A stretch of DNA of 64,000 nt from Norana najaformis (Eukaryota > Annelida > Clitellata > Crassiclitellata > Hormogastridae), in the NCBI GenBank assembly GCA_964023275.1, contig OZ029916.1, forward strand, positions 27,999,587 through 28,063,586, written 5' to 3'. Positions 15,201-30,200 of this stretch are shown piece by piece. The notes under the pieces are model-generated. The model did not search any database, had not been told where the DNA came from, and saw nothing but the letters and a program-made list of their open reading frames with translations. A program made the translations under genes and the position numbers. Every line of letters begins with the position of its first letter. Within the stretch, counting starts at the first letter, position 1.

Positions 15201-18200
15201 TTAATTATAGTTATATAGTTATCGTTAACGAAAACCTTAAGTTTATGTTAGCGATAGGTTATTGTTATCATTATCGTTACCGAAAACTTCAACAGCTCCA
15301 GGATAATCATGGATTTCTTTGCATGGAAAAATGGGTTTATTATTTGGATTGTTACTTTGAAATACTGTGCACCTGTCTGGTCACCACACAACACACTGCC
15401 ACTAATGTCAGAAAAGTTGAAGCAGTTCATTGTTGCTTCACTAAGTGCATTAATTATGCCCAACACTTGCTTTTCTCGAACTTGAGTCTCTGGAGGCAAG
15501 GCTTCTAAAACTTAACCTTATCACGTATTACAAAATTACTCGAGGTGCGCTGGAGGTTTATAGCACCAAGATACTCCTGTACTCCCTGTACCAAGGCAGG
15601 CATGACCATGCCTTCAAACTTTGCAAACTCCAAAAAAGTCAATGCCGGTAAATATTTCTTCTCTAGCAGTATAGCTAATATTTGGAACCAACTCTTTCCA
15701 TCTGTGGGCAACGTCTCCATCCATCATTTGATGCATTCAACACAGGAATTAATGAACTCTGTTTGGACAGATATCTGCAGTTAATCACTGACACTTTACA
15801 ACCATCACTTTGTAATTTTACAATTAAAACATTACAGATGCTAAACTGACAGCTCCATGATATTTAGCACTTTTGTCTCTTGTGTTTTAAAGGCTGATGG
15901 TCTTTACGACAGACTGGCTACTCCCAGTCTGGACTTTGTGGCTGAAGATGATGCAAATGTAACTATTGAAAGTGGCAGAGCCAGTTGTGATCTACCAGTC
16001 TACATCCTACCTGATAATATACCTGAGTTGAGAGAGAAGTTTATCACAAGGCTTTTGAAAGTTGAATTGGTCGATGGTGATATCGGGAACCCAAACTTCT
16101 TTCCAAAACTTGGGAGCATTGTCAGTGCAGATGTTTACATTGCAGCCAACCAAGATCCAAATGGAGTGTTTGCAATTTATAGTGCTGATCCGCTGGCCAT
16201 ATCCGGAGATCAGATGATTTTGGTTGAACAGAAACCTAGCTACTCGGTGCAGCTGGTCGTTGAGAGAAAAGGTGGGTTGCTTGCAGTCATTACATCAGTA
16301 ATGTTACCAGGAGACTTAACTAAGGTAATCAGACAGACTTGTATCATGTGCCTGTATTAACAATAGTCTATTTTCATCTGATGTGCTGGAAGTTATGTAT
16401 TGTATATACACTTATATAATGCCTCTTAAGGACCTCTCAAATTGCTGCACATATGGCTATCTGTAGTCCTGATGACCACGTTCGTTGAGCCCAAGTTGCG
16501 CCCTAAGGAGGTATTAGTGGCATGCGATGGGCCTGCTCTGGTCCCAGTGAATGTGACTGTCTATGTAACTGATCTAAACAAATGCAACTTAAGGTAGGCT
16601 GAAAATATATGCTGAGCAGAGTTAAATGAAATAGTTAGCCTATATATGTGCAAGGCAAGACTGTTAGTTTAGGTCTAAACTGATATAACCTAATTTTAAA
16701 AAACTAATTCTTAACATACTATCAAAGCTTTAATTGAGGCCTTGTAGTGTCTTTCAGGATTTCATCTTGACTGGGTTAGCAGATGCTTAGGCTGAAGCAC
16801 GCACGCATGCATGCACACACATAATAATAGTCCATCAACTTTCCATGCTTACAATGGATCAGCACCGTGTCTTATTTTTGAGGTGCAAATTTCAGGCATT
16901 GTAGCTTTGTCAGTGATTGATTTGTGATCAACAGGTGGCAGCATAGGCACAGTGTCTGTTGACTGGTTCATTGACAGTTTGTACACAACTGCAATAAAGG
17001 GACAAGATTACTTTGCTGATGGAGCAACATTGACCTTTCAACCTGGAGAAACCCTGAGAGGTCTGTATGTGATATTTTTCTCATTTGTTTTGCTGCTTTG
17101 GTTGTCATGGGGTAGATAGTTTTATCTGTGTGCTTAAGATTTTATTCCTGTCATGTATGAATGACTAGCAATTGTTTCTAGAGAAAAGATATTTTTAAGC
17201 TTTAAATAATATTTGTTTTTGCTGCTGTTTTGAAATCGTCATCTCTAGTGTTATCCTCTGTGGAGCATTGCTCTTTCCATAACATGTTGCCAGTCGTCTT
17301 TATTCTGGACTCGTCTCCAGGCTGTGTGTGGTTGCTGTTTAGTTTTGCAAAATTAAATTAAAAAACTATATTTAGAACTGCCTGTTTCAGTTATAACTAT
17401 TGGCATTGGTGAGACGAACATTCCTACAGATGATACGATGGTTATGGTGTCTCTTGGACGGACTCAAGGTGGCGCCACTATCAGTAACCGTAGCAACGTT
17501 TCCATCATCATAATGGCTCATGACTTTGTTGCAGGATTACTGAGTTTCAACCAGACATCCTATTTTGTGAATGAAGGTACTGGAAAGCTTGGAATTGAAA
17601 TATTGCTTGATTTCCAGTGATTTGATGTTGGTGTAAAGAAGTCAGTAGTACAGTAAAGTTCATTAATAAAGCAAGTTCAGGTTCATGGAAATGAAGCAAA
17701 TGCCAGCTGCCATAATATCATTTGTGAACTGAGTAAGCCTTTAGATGTGAATAATTTTTTACTTGTGATGGGTATAAAGCATTGTTTAAAATTTTAACCT
17801 AAATTTAAATCATCCTTCCGTTTAACTCATCCTTTAAATCAGGATACTCCATGTATGGTTTAATAGGGTTATTGAGCTAAAAGGGAGTTTTAGAGTACTT
17901 GTATTGGCATCCACTGTATCAGCTGACTGAATCAGTTTTTGGCCAGTATAAAAAACAGATAGTCAAACACATCAAGAAAATATGGACAATGTAATCTACC
18001 AGTAGTCAGATCTATTCCATTCTGAAGACTTTTATGCTAGTGCAGAAGTTATATTATCACTTGATGGTGTTACATTTAGAAGCCCAAATCTTTATTTTAC
18101 CATTACCGAACAAGCTCACTTACTGGCTGGTGCTGTGCTGCAGTGAACGTGAAAGTTCCTGCTCTGTTGTTGGTTCAAAGGTGTGGTGTTGCATACCACC

Positions 18201-21200
18201 ACTGTTGGTGCTGCTGTATTAAATATACTTCAAATACCACAATTCCTCCTTTCCAGCTTTGCTCTTCACAGAAGTAAAGTAATGCCTGTGCTTAATGATG
18301 TGTATATATGTGAGTGTGTGCATCTGTATGTATGTGTGTTTTCTGTAAGAGAAGCAACAGGTTGCTAACATGAGTTCTAAGGGTTTGTAACTGTTGTTGC
18401 TGTCACTTTTTATGGTCCTAAGCACTGCATTTATAAGTTTAATCTGTCCATGCATTCCTAATTCTGCTAGAGAAATGTCTGTTTTCCTCGGCTTCCTGGT
18501 TCAACTCCGTAGCCGTTGATGTGGCTGCAGATTCTCCAAAAAAGTAGATGACACATTGCTGTCACCACTTGCGGCTGCTGTTGAATCCATATTTCTTCCT
18601 AACTTGCCAGATGGCACCTTTGATAGCGAACTCTTCAGCTCATGGTGTTGCTGTGACCGTGGCTGATGCCATTTGCACCTATTTTGCTGCTGTGCTTATG
18701 CTGGCTGGCTGTATAGATGCTGTTTATTGTCTGTCTGCACTATGCATCTGGTCAAAATGTCAGTGCCAAATAAACAAAATTGTTGTATTTGCTGTTACAA
18801 ACTAGTTCGTCAACTGACCTGTAGGTTTTCGCACTGTTGCAATGTTCCACTTATTTTGGCTGTACAGTTTGGTGCAGTGGACCATGTTGGAGAAATCATC
18901 CTTTGTGAATGACCAGTGGTTTAGGGTGAAGGTTTAGGCCATTTACCTTCACATGGTACCTTAATAATTCACAGTTTTGTCTTAAAATGATGTTACAGTT
19001 TATGAAATTTTTAAGAGTTCCTTTGGTTTTTGGCATAGGTGATCTGGTAATGGTTGCTGTGGAACGGACGCTGCCTGCCCACGGACAAGTCACGCTGATC
19101 TGGCAAATCCTCACAGGGAATAATAGTCCACTGGCTGACCAAAGATTCCTAACGACATCTGGTGTGATATCATTTAATCAGGTATTTGTGAGTCACCAGG
19201 TTCATTTACTGCAATTTTACCATTGAAGACATTTTTAGGTTGAGGTATTCAGATGTTACCAGGTAGTGTAATTTGGTGTTGGTGTTAAATAAAAAGCAAA
19301 CTGCCAAATCTTTGAGTCCTGAACTCTGGAATTCATCCTTTGTTTGATGACTATGAGCCTGGAAAAGTATAGTGGTTGTCTTCACAATGTCTTAGCATTC
19401 TTATTCAGTTAATCCAGATTATTCACAGACTTTTCCCTTAATCCAGAATAAGTAAATAAGTTTGTGAATTAATTAGCTTATGTGATAGTAATGGTGAATC
19501 AGGTGGTGAATAAGATGATAAATAGGCTGGTGCCCTTTGAGTGGCACATAAGAAATATTTTGGTTTTTACAATTTATGAATAACGATACCAGTTGCATGG
19601 CACTATTATCACACTTGGCATATTTGTTTGCATTTTCAATCAGGGTGAGCTGGAAAAACTGTTTGCCTTAAATGTGGCACTTAGAAATCTGCCAGCTGTC
19701 AATGACGAGTATCACATCATCCTTACAAATGTTACTACCACAGGCAAGTCATTAACTTCCATTTTGTAATTTGGGTGCATAATGGTTTGAATAAAATTCT
19801 GATTTGACAGACCAAGTAAAAACATTCCTGATAACTGAAACAACTGTGTTCCCCTTGCAAGTCTTACATCCAGCAAATGAATGTGTTACCGCTGCTTGTT
19901 TTGGAACGTGTTGCAATCATGTGTAATGACCAGAAATTCCTCTTTGGTGCTTCCACCCAAGAACAGTTGTAAACAACATCTGTGTTTTGTTGTATATTGC
20001 AATATTTTGTTGTTCTTTGTTATGTTATTTATATACAGTAAATCTTATTTTGTCATCTTTTTTCAAGTTTATGATGGTTCGTGCTTTTCTCCACTAACTT
20101 TTGTGTTGTTGGGGCGAGTTTCATGATTTTGAGGTAAATTCATAAAATAGTGCTATGTAAATATTGGACGAACAAAATTGTTGTATTCTGTTATGCTGTC
20201 AACTATATGCTTGTGTGTTATCTGTTTTTGTAGCGACAAATTTAGTTTAGTTTGTGTGGTATTACTGTTTGGTTTGGCATACCTGTAGGTTAGTAAGCCA
20301 TTTATTGTTTTTGAACTGCTGCGGTAATATACTTGCTATATTTTGGTTGAATGGCAAAGGTGTGAGACCATCTGGTGCTGCGGCTGTGATTCCCAGTCAG
20401 GGTGTCGCTGTTATGATGATAGCAGGTGGTCATGAGCCACATGGGGTGTTTGAGTTTTCTTCATCTTCTTTAAACGTGAAAGTGCCCGTGACCAACTCAA
20501 CTATACAACTCACTGTCATAAGAAAACAAGGAACGATAGGTATGGTTTCAAGACATCACTCTTCAACTTTATTAGTTTTTACTTGAAGAATGTAATTATT
20601 ATTATAAATATTAATCTTTAACAAATGTTATGATGCTTATTTAGTTTCTATCACAGTCGCAATTAAGGGACTTTAGTACATTACCTTACTGTATTTTACA
20701 TAGTTTATACTTTCAGTGTAACCTCAGAGAATGTGTATTGAAGAGGACTTTTAATGAACTGTTCTGTGTTGTTGTTACTCAGGGTCTGTCCAGGTGTTTT
20801 ACTCAGTAGGACTTGGATCCCTCGATCCTCTGGATAGCAACACGATCCTCGCAAAGCCCAACATCAGCTTCACACCCGTCGGCCGAGCTTCTCTGACTTT
20901 CATGAACACGGAAAACCAGAGTCAGATCTCAGTGAACATTTTGGATGATGACTATCCAAGACCAAATCAGGTATTCCTTGTGAACCTGACACAGGCCCAG
21001 TTGCTGCAGCCAGCATCCTCTACATTTGTTCCACATCTAGGTAACTACAGCAACTTTTATTTTTCTTGGAGTTTGTCTTTGTGTGTTTGACTGAATGTTG
21101 AGGTTTAGGTGGCATTACTTTGCTCAATACGTGTTTATCCCCAATGTAAGAGGCAATTTAATATTACAAGGTTGAACTTCTGGATAGCACCACTTAATAA

Positions 21201-24200
21201 AAATATCTCAGCAGCACTAATAAATGAATAGTTAATTATTTCATCATGTTTTGGGAGGAGATGTGCTAAAATTAATCATACCATTGGATTTCTTTTGTCA
21301 GAAACCTGTGGTTTTGTAAATGTTTCCTTATGTTTAGCATTTGAAGGAGCTGTGGCTCAGGTGACCATCTTGGCTGGAGATGGGTCCCAAGGAGAAGTTC
21401 TTTTTCTGCCTCAGTATGCTACGTAAGTTCCTTGCATGATTTCTTCTATAGTGACAAATGTGTGTTTACCATTTTGTGTTTGTGTATGTATATCAAGCAT
21501 CTAGCATCAAAGTATACACTGTTATGATAAACATACAAGCATGTTGATAAAAACATACGTTTGTGTATGTTTATATTACCAAATGTTTGTACTGTTCTAT
21601 GCTATTGTTGGATTGCTGGGGTTATGTTTGGACCACAAACATATGCTTCTTCAGCCTCATGACCATGCTTTTGAGGAATTTCTATGGAGGAATGTAAACA
21701 AGCATTACCAATACCTGTTTACCTTTAGTGCATGTAAGCTTGTATTTTTGTACCATTGTGTACTAGTATGCTTGGCATTAGGTCTGAACTGCTGTATCTG
21801 GATACAGACAGGAAAGACTGATGCATTAGTGGTTGCCTTCATGTTGTTTATGTTTCTGACAGCATATACCATGCAGAATTTGGCAAAATGTTCCTTCTGG
21901 GGAAAATCCCTTGTTAATCCCCATTAGCTGCAACCTCTTTTTATCCTCATTGTTTGTATGATGGCTGCTGCCTTATATGTTGCCATTTCTAAATGCAATA
22001 AATGGACCGTATACTATGCAAACATCTAAGGCTATCATTATACAGATGTGTTGCTACTTATAACAACTTAGCTCACGAACTACCATTTGCTAGTGGCTTT
22101 TGCTTGCAGGATGACTGTTGAAAGTGTTACCAGCAACATCACGTTGCAGGTTCATCGAGACAAAGGCACCTTTGGGCGAGTCTCTGTCTTCTGCTTCGCT
22201 CAGACAACGAAAAATGGTGCAAACCAAGGAGAGGATTTCAACTTCAATGCAAGGGTTAGGCAGAAAAAAGATGGTGACAGTTTCTGTGGTCTCTGAAATG
22301 CTTTACATTGCATTGTGTTCTCTCATGTTCAAAACTGCAGAAGTCCAGTAGAACTGTTCTCATATGCTCACTGTTCATGTATTTGTAATGTGCCAGTAAA
22401 GGTAATAAAAGCAAAGGTAACACACTTGTTTACCTGCATCTATAGAAACTCCTCAGTTGCATGTTTCTGGCATTGAGGAATCTTTTGGATAAAGTACAAA
22501 CATGATCACTGTTATCCAACAACAGGACACCTTTAACTTCCCACCTTGTGTGGACATGAAAAATAATGATCCAATGCCAGTAAAGATTTTTCTTTGGACG
22601 CATGGCTTGACTGTACCTTTAACAGATAGAGTAAATTGAAATTTATAAATTCTACATAAGTCCTTTATTTCATTTCAAGTTTTACCATTCACTGGTGAAA
22701 GAAATCAATTTTTTATATAAAATGAACAGGAAATATATTTTGGACCTGGAGAGAAAGATCTACCAATAACTGTTGAGATTCTTCAAAGTAATGCTCCGAA
22801 ACCTGACAGGCAGTTCCAGATCATGTTGGCAAGTCCAAAGAATGGACTCAAGCTGGGAACTCCAAGCCAGGGTTTGGTTATTTCCTTGCTTGAAAACTAT
22901 TAACAGTAGCTCACTGGTCATATTAAAAGGTGTTTTCCGTTCTATTGGATTTGGATTGACTTCTTCAGTGGATTACAGGTTTTGACTATGGTTTCACTTG
23001 AAGCAACCATTGGTTGATGATTGATGCCTTGTGCATTATCATAGCGGCACTATAGAAGTCATTAGATTAGATTGGGATCAGCATTTCAGCTTCACATTTC
23101 TCATGAAATTGACAATCTGATTTAAAGATTTTGCAGTTACATTTATTAATGTAATTTTATGCATGATTCTGTTCCCAAAGCTTTATAAAATTGTAATCGG
23201 TGGACTGGTGATCTTTACTGCAGCTGTCATTACAATCCTAGCAAACGATCTCGCAGGAGGAGTAGTTAACTTTGATTCTTCGGACAACGTAACCATAAGG
23301 ATGCCAAGCAGTTCTTCTACGGCTGCTGCCTCTAAGGTTTTGTTGCGTGTCGTTCGTGGTCCTGGAATCTACGGCATTGTCAACGTTCCTTTCAAGGTAT
23401 CAGGCGTCAACAACCAACAATCCAGTCACCTCAGTCCCACAAGTGGAGTCGTTACGTTTAATGACAGACAGGTATTGTTAACTGAGCAGTTTTTCTACAT
23501 TTTAGTGTTAAATAAAATAGCAACAATTTAATTACTCAGGCTTTCATTACTTGAGTTTTCATTTTAAAATATGCCACTGCAGTCCTAAAGAATGTTTGTT
23601 ATCATGTGTGGATTAGTGAAAAGCAGTGTCTGTGGCCTCCATATACTTTTGTATTACTGTATAAAATGGTTAGTCTCATTGTTAAAAAGGCATTGTCATA
23701 TAGTTTCAGCTCATCTATTGCTATAACTTTCTTACATCTGCTATGTTTGAGTTACATAAATTTTTATATGCATATATAAATATGTACTTACTGCATACAT
23801 ACATATATACATGCATACTTATATACATGCATGTATACATACATGCATACATACATATATGTATGACTGCATGCATACAGACATACAAGAACAGCCACTA
23901 CAGTTAGACACATAATTTGGTCTTTATTGATTATTACCAAAAGACAAAAGTTTTTGAGTTCTCAGTTCACCAAACTAATTATGGGGTCATCCAAAAAGGA
24001 CCTCCTCAAAATTATGACCTTCTTCGTCATTTGTGATATTGCAATTTTCAGTCATTTACAATTCTGGAGATATCACCAGTGATGGGCATTGTGATTGATA
24101 AAGATGAGCTCTACACAGTCGTCCTCTTACCGCCGGATGGAGGAGCCATCCTAGGAAAAATTAACCAGAAATTTGTTCTTCTTCTGAGCAAAGGCACTCC

Positions 24201-27200
24201 ATCTGGAACTGTGCAGATCTATGTTGCAAACACCAGGTATAATTTTTCACTTATGACCAAGTAATTTTACCTTAGAAATGCCTCAGTTGTTTTATCAGGC
24301 TTTTGATGCTAAAGTAAAAAGCATACAAATTTGCTAGACTGATTGATAAAACTTAAGCATTGATACCAAATACTTTTCTTGTAACTGTAATTGTAATTTA
24401 AGATTTATAAAGCACCTCTTAGAGGATAAACTCAACAAGGGCACTTCCAAACAACTAATGGCCAATTAATTACTGTACATATTAACATTTGTCTATTGTG
24501 TTTTTGTGCCAGAAATACTACAGCACGTGTGTCTGCAGTCAATCAGGCTGTGTACTTAGATGTTATTCGTTCAGATGGTGCCACTGGACGTATTGCAGTG
24601 GATGTAACCACTCAATCCTTCACAGCATTTGGCCGTTTGGGTCCTGATCTTTATCTATCAATCCTAGACCAGGTATTGAAGAAAACTGCTTAATTTTATT
24701 TTGTAATATCTGTGAAATATGTATACTTTATGAACTTTAATGAGTTTTATAAAAAAAATTACAATTGAAAGTGTTGTGTTAGTGTAACTGATGCTTCCTA
24801 AGTTTTGAAAAGATTTAAGGTGCAAATGTTCACCATATATCCTAATTGAAGATGCATAAACTTTCTCAAATCAATATGCTTACATTAATGCTTAAAGTGT
24901 CTCTGTTTTGATGTTCTACTTTGAAACCAGTTGCTCAGAAAGTGTCTCAATCAATGGTCTTACAATTTTCTACATGATGTGTTCATTTTAGGTGTTGGGA
25001 ATTTCTGTTCAAAGGTGGTACAGCTTTTCTGCACATAGAGACCTCTTTCTGGTGCAGCTAAACAGTGGGGTGGTGGGTTCCATGTTGTCTGAGGTTGGAA
25101 GCAACGGAGCAGTGCGTTGGGGAAACAAAAATGCCAGTAGGAACTCCACTGCACTGTATAGATGGCAGGGAACATTAGTCTTTGTGCAGGTTTGCTGCTA
25201 TTTTTCTCTTATTGAAGTCATTGTTATTAATTTTAAACTATTATTCATCAATTATAATTAAAGAATTTTATTTTAAATAATTTATTAGTTTTATGTTTAT
25301 TCTGGCAATGGATGGTCAAGCTTTCTCTGAGGTGTTATCTGCATAAAGACTTTGCAAAAATCCTCAAAGCACAATTACTGGTACTTACCAGCTTCTAGTT
25401 TCTTTGTTAGACAGCAGTGCTGTACAAGTGCAGATACAAATAATAATAATTATAATAAAAGTTACTACTAATAATAATCATAATGGCAGTAATTAACTTG
25501 ATGAGGCTAGGTGATAAAGGTACTTTAATTTCTCCAGTGTTTCTTTAAATCCTGAGAGATCAAGTCCATCTTTGGTTACCTGACATTATTAGGTTCTTCA
25601 GATCTAAGCAGCTGTTGTCCACTGCCTTTGAGGAGGTGCATCTTGGGTGGCAGTTTATAAACTCCTCGTTAACCCATTAAAACTGAATTTCTGCTACTTC
25701 ACAGCAACTTAAGAAGTTTGAATGGCATAAATGCTTAAAATTACTTTTTGAGTTTGCTGATACTGATCATAACTTGGGAGTTGTTTCTGATTTTGCTATG
25801 TCTCTCACTGACTATGAAAATGGTATTTGTAAGTTGTCACGTATACGTGACAAGTGTATTCGTGACATATGCAGAATTAGGTGTTACATCCCAATGTCTG
25901 CAAGGATACCTCTTTCCATTGCATTGATCTCTAGCCGTGAATACTGTAACTAACTTTTTACTGGTATCACAAAGTGAGACATGCAGAAACTCCAAAGAGT
26001 TCAGAACTCCTTGGTTAGAGCCATAACTAATATGCCAAAATATGAACATATAATCCCTGTGCTTAAATCTTTGCTTTGGCTTCCTTTTCAGCAAAGGATT
26101 CATTTCAATTTGGGGCTTATAGTTTATAAAATATTGAACTCTGGCCAAAAACAATGCTTTAAATCAGTTCATATTCCCCAGACTTACTGTTATTCAAGCA
26201 GTTCATCTGAGTATCTTTCTCGGTTCAAACTTAAGACTAGGCCTGTTCTTGGTGAATGGGCTTTTTTGGTTGTTGACCTAGATTTGGAACTGTCTTCCTG
26301 TAATTGTTCGTTCTGCTTAGTCACTTCTGTCATTTCGTTCTCAACTTAACTTACCTTTTTCAACCATAGGCTGCCTCTATGTCTTAGTGAACTGATCTTC
26401 TGGATATTGACCTAATTGTGGCTTGGTTTTGGCATCCCATTGGTTGATGCCTTGTGCATTTAGACACTGGTGCAATAGAAGTTAGTAATGAACAACTTAC
26501 ACTTATCTCAGATTACTTGAAGTTATTTTTCATGTCTATGGTTTTTAGTCCATTGAAACAGATGGCGCTCAGTCAGCAACATCTTTTTATGTGGATGATG
26601 ATAGCAGCTACATGTTTATTGCAAACGGTGGCTCAGGAAAACACTTTGAGACGAAATCCAGACTTTATCAGGTCCAAAAAGATGGTTCACTTGTTGTTGT
26701 AAGTACATCACTTTTTGTGAAATGGACAAAGAAGCATTACAGATCATCTGTGAATAGGAAATGAATGTTCCTTCAACTTTATGTGGCCCTTCTCTGTTTA
26801 GCTCTATAGTTTTGAAAGCAGTTAAAGACTTATTGTTTTCTAGAACTAACCATTCCTTCCAGACAAATTTATTATTTGACAATATATGGCCAAACCTCAC
26901 AAGTCAGAAAATTAAAAGAAAGTTTGATATTGCACTGGATTGAGCTGGAATTGCTGAATAATTAAGTGTAAACTGCATGTTTTTATCACAAATAATAAAA
27001 AGTTAGTTAAATTTTTAACGATGTAGGTCTGTTTGTGGCTTACCATAACTATGATGCGACCTAAGTCACTGTGCTTTGGGGTCTTGAACGTTTACAAAAG
27101 ACAGTAAATTAGAGCACCTCTTAGGCTGTGATCAATTGAATCTGTATAAAAACTGGTTAAGAAAAATATTTACATGTCTTGTTTGAATAATAATCGTGTA

Positions 27201-30200
27201 CAGAACTTCAAATTAGGGCATCCAGGGACATGTTTAATTAAGTTTTTGTTGCAAGGCATCATAATAAATTGAAAATAAATATACTTAGACAGTGAAACTG
27301 TACATGAGAACTTATAGTTTGTTAGCTAACATAACAACAAATATAAATGTGCAAAGAACTAGTTTTGATCCATTTGATGTCTACTTGCCTTCTTAGCGCG
27401 TTTCTCGCAATTTTACTTTTTTGACTTTTTGACGGTTTTCTCGTGCACGGTCATATATATAAACTTCTCATTGCCAGTAATTATTGCAATGAAAAGATGA
27501 AATGAGTATCATGTTTATTTACATATATGCTTTAAAAATGAAAATGAATTACAGATTGTTTACAGTTACCAGTTCAAGAGGTCAACACTATGGGGTTCTG
27601 AATTACAGTTTTTGGTTAATATTTACAGGTGCAAGATGTTAATACAATGGGGGCAGCAGATGTGCTGGTGATAGAGAACAATGGACAGCGATTACTTATT
27701 GTTGCTAACTACCAGAATGATCGTGGCAACACAAATATTATGTCCACTTCTTATCTGTGGGATGATTCTCGCCTCCGTTTCTCAGATTCACCATTCCAAT
27801 ATTTATCAACAAAGGGAGCCAGAGTTTTAGAAAAGATGGTCGTTGGCAACACCACCTATGTCATGATTGGCAACTATATTGATTCTGATACACAAAATTC
27901 TGAACTCAGGTGCAGTTTGTAATTTGCAGGGCATTATGTCAAGAAGTTTGGTAAAATCAGGGTCTTATTGTAAAAAAATCAGTGTTTGCAGTTATTACAG
28001 GTGGTACTTTTCAGTTTTTTGATGAACTTTATCAACACTTAGTCTAGTGAACATGGCACTTTTGAAAGCTTAAAAGATGCGTTATTAACTTTTTGGTGTG
28101 TAGATACATCATGCATGCATTGAAACATAAGTAATTTCCTTTGCTGCAGTTCAATCTTGTACAGAGTAGATGACAGCTGTCACCTAATCTTACATCAAAA
28201 GATAACAACAAGAGGAATAATAGATGCAGTCAGTTTCAACACACCTGATGGAGCCACTTACCTGGTGATTGCTAACAGCGCCAACAGCTCTTTGCACTTG
28301 CAGCAGGTTATGGTAGTCTATCAGTGGAACCAACTGATTGAGCAGTTCATCTCTATCCAGGAACTTCATGTTTACCAAGTCCAGGGACTCCACCTTATCC
28401 ATCTGGAAAGGAGTGGTCCAGGTCTGTGCTTCCTTTGACATTATTTGCCTATCAACTACTAGACAACCATTTACTGTAGCAACTAAGCTTAATTAATATT
28501 AACATGGCACTTCCACATGAGACACTAGGACATCTTGGATCTCGACTACTCAGGCCAAAGGATTTTGATTATAAAATTCTGTTTTGCATTACAGCAACCA
28601 TCACTTGTTGCCTAGTGTGTTTTTTTAGATGACGCTGTAGAAGTCTTTAGATTATCCTAATCCATACTCTTGTGTCATGGTAACTGTTTTCAGAGCATTT
28701 AGTTGTGGCTAGCCTCAAGGCATCCGAAGTTTATCGCTGGGAGACAGGAAAGTTCACCAGAGTTTGGCAGGGAGGTGCTTTTGCCGATTTCCATCCCTTT
28801 CCAGTGGATCAGTCATCTGGAAGACTTGTGGTAGTAGCTGATGTTCCATCCAATGCATCACAACCTGTCACCATCTGGCAGATGTCAATGATTGGCAACA
28901 GTGACTTTGTACCAAGGTACTCTGAGATTTTCTTTCCATTTTATGAAGAACCTTGTTCCAAATTCTCTTGATCTATTTTGGTTGGATGCTAAAGAAATGC
29001 TAAGTTTACAATTATGGTGGTGATCAATTGTTAACAGATTTTAGTACAGGTTTGTGCAAAAAATAATTAGAATGAAAATTTAACTAACACATGGGAAACA
29101 AACTAATCCAGGAATTAATAACTGTTCAATTTGTAAACTGTTTAGGACTGTGACAATGGTGTTTGAAGACGGCCAGACACTTCTGCGTACTTCAGCAGCC
29201 ATTTTAGATGATGTCACACATAATGAAAATGAAGTCTTCTACGTTCAGTTGGTCTATCCACAGTTTGAGGCTCAGATTGGTAAAGATTGGCAGGTTGAGA
29301 TAACAATCGTTTCCAATGTCAATCCCTACGGAGTCATTGAGTTTGCACAGGTTGCTGTCAACAGACTTTTAATTAATTAATAGGTGCCTTATGTAACACC
29401 AGTTTGTGACATCATACCAGCATGTATGTATGTACGTATGTATGTATGTATGTATGTGAGAGTGCTTACGTAGTTTTCTGTACATCTATATAGCACTTTC
29501 TAAGAATCTCTTGACTACTCATCCTTGTGAACTTATGAACTACCGGTAAGTATTTTCTTGTTTATATGAACAGCTGATCTACCTGATAGTTCGATTCTTT
29601 AAGTTATTGTTCTTCTCCTTCCCTCTAAAAGTTTTAATTCATTTCATTAAAATGGTTTGAAGTAAAAGAATTTCTTTTGGATGTAACATTCATTTGAAGC
29701 TGGTAAAGCCTGTGCTCGTGAAGTAGTGAATCAGGAATGCCTATAGCAATACAAATGTATGTGATAAACATGTACTGAGCTTGGAGGAAATAATCTGGTT
29801 TATCTACAAATGAACTCATGATTGATTTAGCATGTTGCTTCTGAGGTAAGTAAATGAGTAAGTAAGAAAGCAGTTAAATAAGTAAATAATTAAGTCACTA
29901 ATCAAGTAAGCTAGTAAGTAAGCAAGTAAATAAGTAAGTAGCTTCTATTTGCCTCTGCAGTATATTGCATAGAACAGTTAGTGCAGATGTTAAGCTCAAC
30001 AATTAAAGTATGATGCAAATGCAGGTAAATTATAGTCAGTGGACTTGGATATGTAAATGTGCTACAGTGAGAAATACCATTCTTCTGTGTGACATTTATG
30101 ACCTAGGACTCTCTAAATCTGAATGTGGATGAGACGCTGAATATTGATACCAGTTTGTCACTGAGAGTGCTGAGACAACAGGGTACCACTGGAACGGTGA

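Noticed and set aside
21541..21927. 128-codon hydrophobic open frame in intron 26
   Set aside because: Looks like membrane segments but has no recognisable family pattern, and exons 26 and 27 join in phase without it.
23762..23888. CRISPR-like regular repeats
   Set aside because: Simple tetranucleotide tract without spacers; the window is an intron-rich animal gene.
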